Positions 62,166 to 64,000 of a stretch of 64,000 bases of DNA are shown in pieces (the stretch's first letter is position 1; every line of letters begins with the position of its first letter). The stretch covers positions 186,001 to 250,000 of the forward strand of contig JACTMI010000020.1 in the NCBI GenBank assembly GCA_014584695.1, in the 5' to 3' direction. The notes beneath the pieces are model-generated. The model worked only from the letters and a program-made list of their open reading frames with translations. It did no database searches and was not told the origin of the DNA. The translations under genes were made by a program, and so were the position numbers. Source of the stretch: Acidobacteriota bacterium. Its GTDB lineage: Bacteria > Acidobacteriota > Thermoanaerobaculia > Multivoradales > JAGPDF01.

Positions 62166-62599
62166 CTCGACTGCTGATTGAGCATCAGCCAGTAGAAACC
62201 GAGCTGGCTGATCGCGCCCATGAAGTCCTCGAACTCGACCGGCTTGACCACGTAGCTGTTGGCGCCCAGCCGGTAGCTCTCGCGGATGTCCGGATCCTCG
62301 CGCGAGGAGCTCACCACGACCACCGGCAGGCTGGCGAGCTCGGCGTCGGCGCGAATCCGCGCCAGGACCTCGAGGCCGCTGACCTTGGGCAGCTTGAGAT
62401 CGAGGAAGACCACCCTGGGTGTCACCGGGCGCTCGCCATCGGCGGCGCCGCCGAACAGCAGCTCCAGGGCGCGCGCACCGTCCTCGGCGACCTGGATCCG
62501 GTTGGCGACGTGGTTGCGGCGCAGCGTCCGCAGGATGAGCTCGAGGTCCTCCGGATTGTCCTCGACCAGGAGGATGTCGACCGATTCACGCTCCGTCAT
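62162..62599 (-). CDS. Single-domain response regulator (Rcp1-like)
   Basis: The product has 145 residues. The ATG overlaps the kinase stop as ATGA, and its own stop overlaps the next gene as GTGA. It is one receiver domain: acidic pocket VEDNPEDLEL (Glu13, Asp14), phospho-acceptor Asp67 in VVFLDLKLPK, and Lys119 in YVVKPVEF. The long beta4-alpha4 region and the C-terminal FYWLMLNQQS helix are typical of regulators paired with phytochrome-like or PAS-type histidine kinases. With no output domain, it probably relays phosphate or inhibits its kinase. Confidence 0.92.
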   Translation of the reverse strand: MTERESVDILLVEDNPEDLELILRTLRRNHVANRIQVAEDGARALELLFGGAADGERPVTPRVVFLDLKLPKVSGLEVLARIRADAELASLPVVVVSSSREDPDIRESYRLGANSYVVKPVEFEDFMGAISQLGFYWLMLNQQSR

Positions 62600-64000
62600 G
62601 GGCCCTCCCCGGCGGCCGGTAAGGTGAAGGTGAAGGTCGCGCCCTTCCCCGGCGCGCCGCTGGCGCCGACGGTACCACCGTGGCGCTCGACGATCCGACG
62701 TACCAGCGCCAGGCCGACGCCGGTGCCGGGAAACTCCGTCGCCGCGTGGAGGCGCTGGAAGACGCCGAACAGCTTGTCGACGTAGCGCGGGTCGAAGCCC
62801 ACGCCGTCGTCGCTGACCGCGAGCTCGACGAACTGATCGCGCCGCTCGCCGCGGACCGCGATGCGGGCGCGCGGTCGGTTGGACGTGAACTTGATCGCGT
62901 TGTCGAGCAGGTTCTGCCACACCTGGCGCAGCAATCCGGGGTCGCCCTCCACCGCTGGCAGCGGACCCACGTCGAGCTCGAGCGATGCCCGCCGCTGCGC
63001 CGGCAGCAGCTCGGCGAGAACCGACTCGACGAGCGCGCCGCTCTCCACCCGGGCGCGGCGCAGCTCCTGCCGACCGGCGCGCGAGAAGGCGAGCAGATCG
63101 TCGATCAGCTGGCCCATCCGCCGCGTGTTGGCGCGCACGACGCCGAGCAGTCGCAGGCCCTCCTCGTCGATCCCCCGCGCGTGCTCCTCCTCCAGCAGGC
63201 GCGAGAAGCCGTCGATCGCCCGCAGCGGCGCCCGCAGGTCGTGCGACACCGAGTGCGAGAAGCTCTCGAGCTCGCGGTTGGCCGCTTCGAGCTCGGCGGT
63301 GCGCTCGCGCACGCGCTCTTCGAGCGCGCTGGCCAGCGAGCGCAGCTCCTCCTCCGCGCGCCGGCGGCGGTCGATGTCGACGTGGGTGCCGAGCATCCGC
63401 AGTGGCCGGCCCGCCGCGTCCCATTCCACCGCGGCACCGGTCGACAGGATCCACTTCCAGCCGCCGGTGGCCGTGCGCTGGCGACACTCCACCCAGTAGC
63501 GGGTTCGGCGCCCTTCGAGGTAGTCGCTGTAGGCCGCTTCGACCCCGGGACGGTCCTCGGGGTGCAGCCGGTCGAGGAACTTCTGGTTCGTCTCCGTGAA
63601 GCCCCCCGGATCGTAGCCGAGCATCCGCGCGTAGCCCGCGTCGACCACCGCCTCGCCACTCGGCACGTCGAGATCCCAGAGCCCTTGCGACGCCGCGGCG
63701 AGCGCCAGCCGGAGCCGCTCCTCGCTGAGCACGAGCTGAGCCAAGTGTCGCCGCCGGCGCGTCCGTGCCGCCGCGGTGACCAAGCCGACCGCCAGGGTGG
63801 CGAGCCCGAGCCCGGCGAGCGCCGTGCGCCAGCTGTTCGCCCGCCAGGCCGCGTAGGCTTCGGGGTAGTCGACCTTGACCACCAGTCCCCAGTCGGCCCC
63901 TTGGAGCCGCTTCGTCGCGGCCAGGACGCGCTGGCCGCGATAGTCGCGTAGCTCGCCGTACGACAGCGGTGCCTCGAGCGCGCGGCGTGCCGCGAGTCGC
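62596..64000 (-). CDS. Membrane sensor histidine kinase (PAS, HisKA, HATPase), 5' end cut by window
   Basis: The frame is open through the right edge, so the start lies outside. Reading from the edge, ELRDYRGQRVLAATKRLQGA and WGLVVKVDYPEAYAAWRAN match the end of a periplasmic Cache-type sensor. One membrane segment follows (LAGLGLATLAVGLVTAAA), then a PAS domain (ASQGLWDLDVPSGEAVV to HVDIDRRRRAEEE) and a coiled coil. The phospho-acceptor His is in FSHSVSHDLRAPLRAIDGFS. The ATPase has N-box NLLDNAIKF, G1 DDGVGFDP and G2 GTGVGLALVRRI. It heads the three-gene signalling unit with the two genes downstream. The signal sensed is unknown. Confidence 0.9.
   Translation of the reverse strand, partial: RLAARRALEAPLSYGELRDYRGQRVLAATKRLQGADWGLVVKVDYPEAYAAWRANSWRTALAGLGLATLAVGLVTAAARTRRRRHLAQLVLSEERLRLALAAASQGLWDLDVPSGEAVVDAGYARMLGYDPGGFTETNQKFLDRLHPEDRPGVEAAYSDYLEGRRTRYWVECRQRTATGGWKWILSTGAAVEWDAAGRPLRMLGTHVDIDRRRRAEEELRSLASALEERVRERTAELEAANRELESFSHSVSHDLRAPLRAIDGFSRLLEEEHARGIDEEGLRLLGVVRANTRRMGQLIDDLLAFSRAGRQELRRARVESGALVESVLAELLPAQRRASLELDVGPLPAVEGDPGLLRQVWQNLLDNAIKFTSNRPRARIAVRGERRDQFVELAVSDDGVGFDPRYVDKLFGVFQRLHAATEFPGTGVGLALVRRIVERHGGTVGASGAPGKGATFTFTLPAAGEGP

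Overview
The window is 64 kb of very GC-rich, tightly packed bacterial chromosome. No gap between genes exceeds 300 bases. I saw no tRNA, rRNA, CRISPR array, insertion sequence or phage gene. The host is Gram-negative: it has a TamA/TamB pair, an autotransporter-type barrel and periplasmic cytochromes c. Two secreted proteins end in the tail IFLDGFESG...W and one peptidase ends in an IPTL-type sorting signal. Together with caspase, Sel1 and protein kinase genes, this points to an Acidobacteriota lineage such as Thermoanaerobaculia. That placement is inference from gene style, not a database result.

Layout. 1-5.9 kb: the end of an autotransporter-like barrel gene and a Sel1/caspase protein, facing a Ser/Thr kinase and its coupled TPR protein. 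6.0-14.3 kb: tlyA, nadK, tamB and tamA, each overlapping the next. 14.4-18.0 kb: ribBA and two glycosyltransferases. 18.0-19.9 kb: a secreted beta-helix protein. 19.9-25.4 kb: a minus-strand set of three genes, two of them large two-domain glycosyltransferases. 25.7-41.5 kb: a small secreted protein, four sulfatase-superfamily proteins, two GT39-type membrane glycosyltransferases and three soluble glycosyltransferases. Between about 25.5 and 38 kb the base composition is clearly less GC-rich than on either side. 41.7-43.9 kb: groES-groEL behind a sigma70-type promoter and a CIRCE operator. 44.1-47.5 kb: a secreted subtilase. 47.7-54.1 kb: cytochromes c, a Lon-family protease and a DUF3011 protein; one of the cytochromes is frameshifted. 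54.3-57.9 kb: a fungalysin-type metallopeptidase. 58.0-59.9 kb: an overlapping pair of PNPOx-like proteins, the second also carrying GAF and winged-helix-like domains. 60.1-64.0 kb: a histidine kinase, a response regulator and a PAS-GGDEF-EAL regulator, overlapping stop to start.

How the parts may work together. The 19.9-41.5 kb block looks like a locus for building and modifying a surface glycan. Soluble GT-A and GT-B enzymes would assemble sugars, GT39-type proteins would transfer lipid-linked sugars at the membrane, and four envelope hydrolases or transferases would act on the product. All four sulfatase-like proteins have threonine where a true sulfatase has the cysteine or serine that becomes formylglycine. 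They are more likely phosphodiesterases or phospho-group transferases than sulfatases. This block is the best candidate for an undescribed system here. A dispersed hairpin repeat (three copies at 57.9-60.1 kb) is the other strong non-coding signal.
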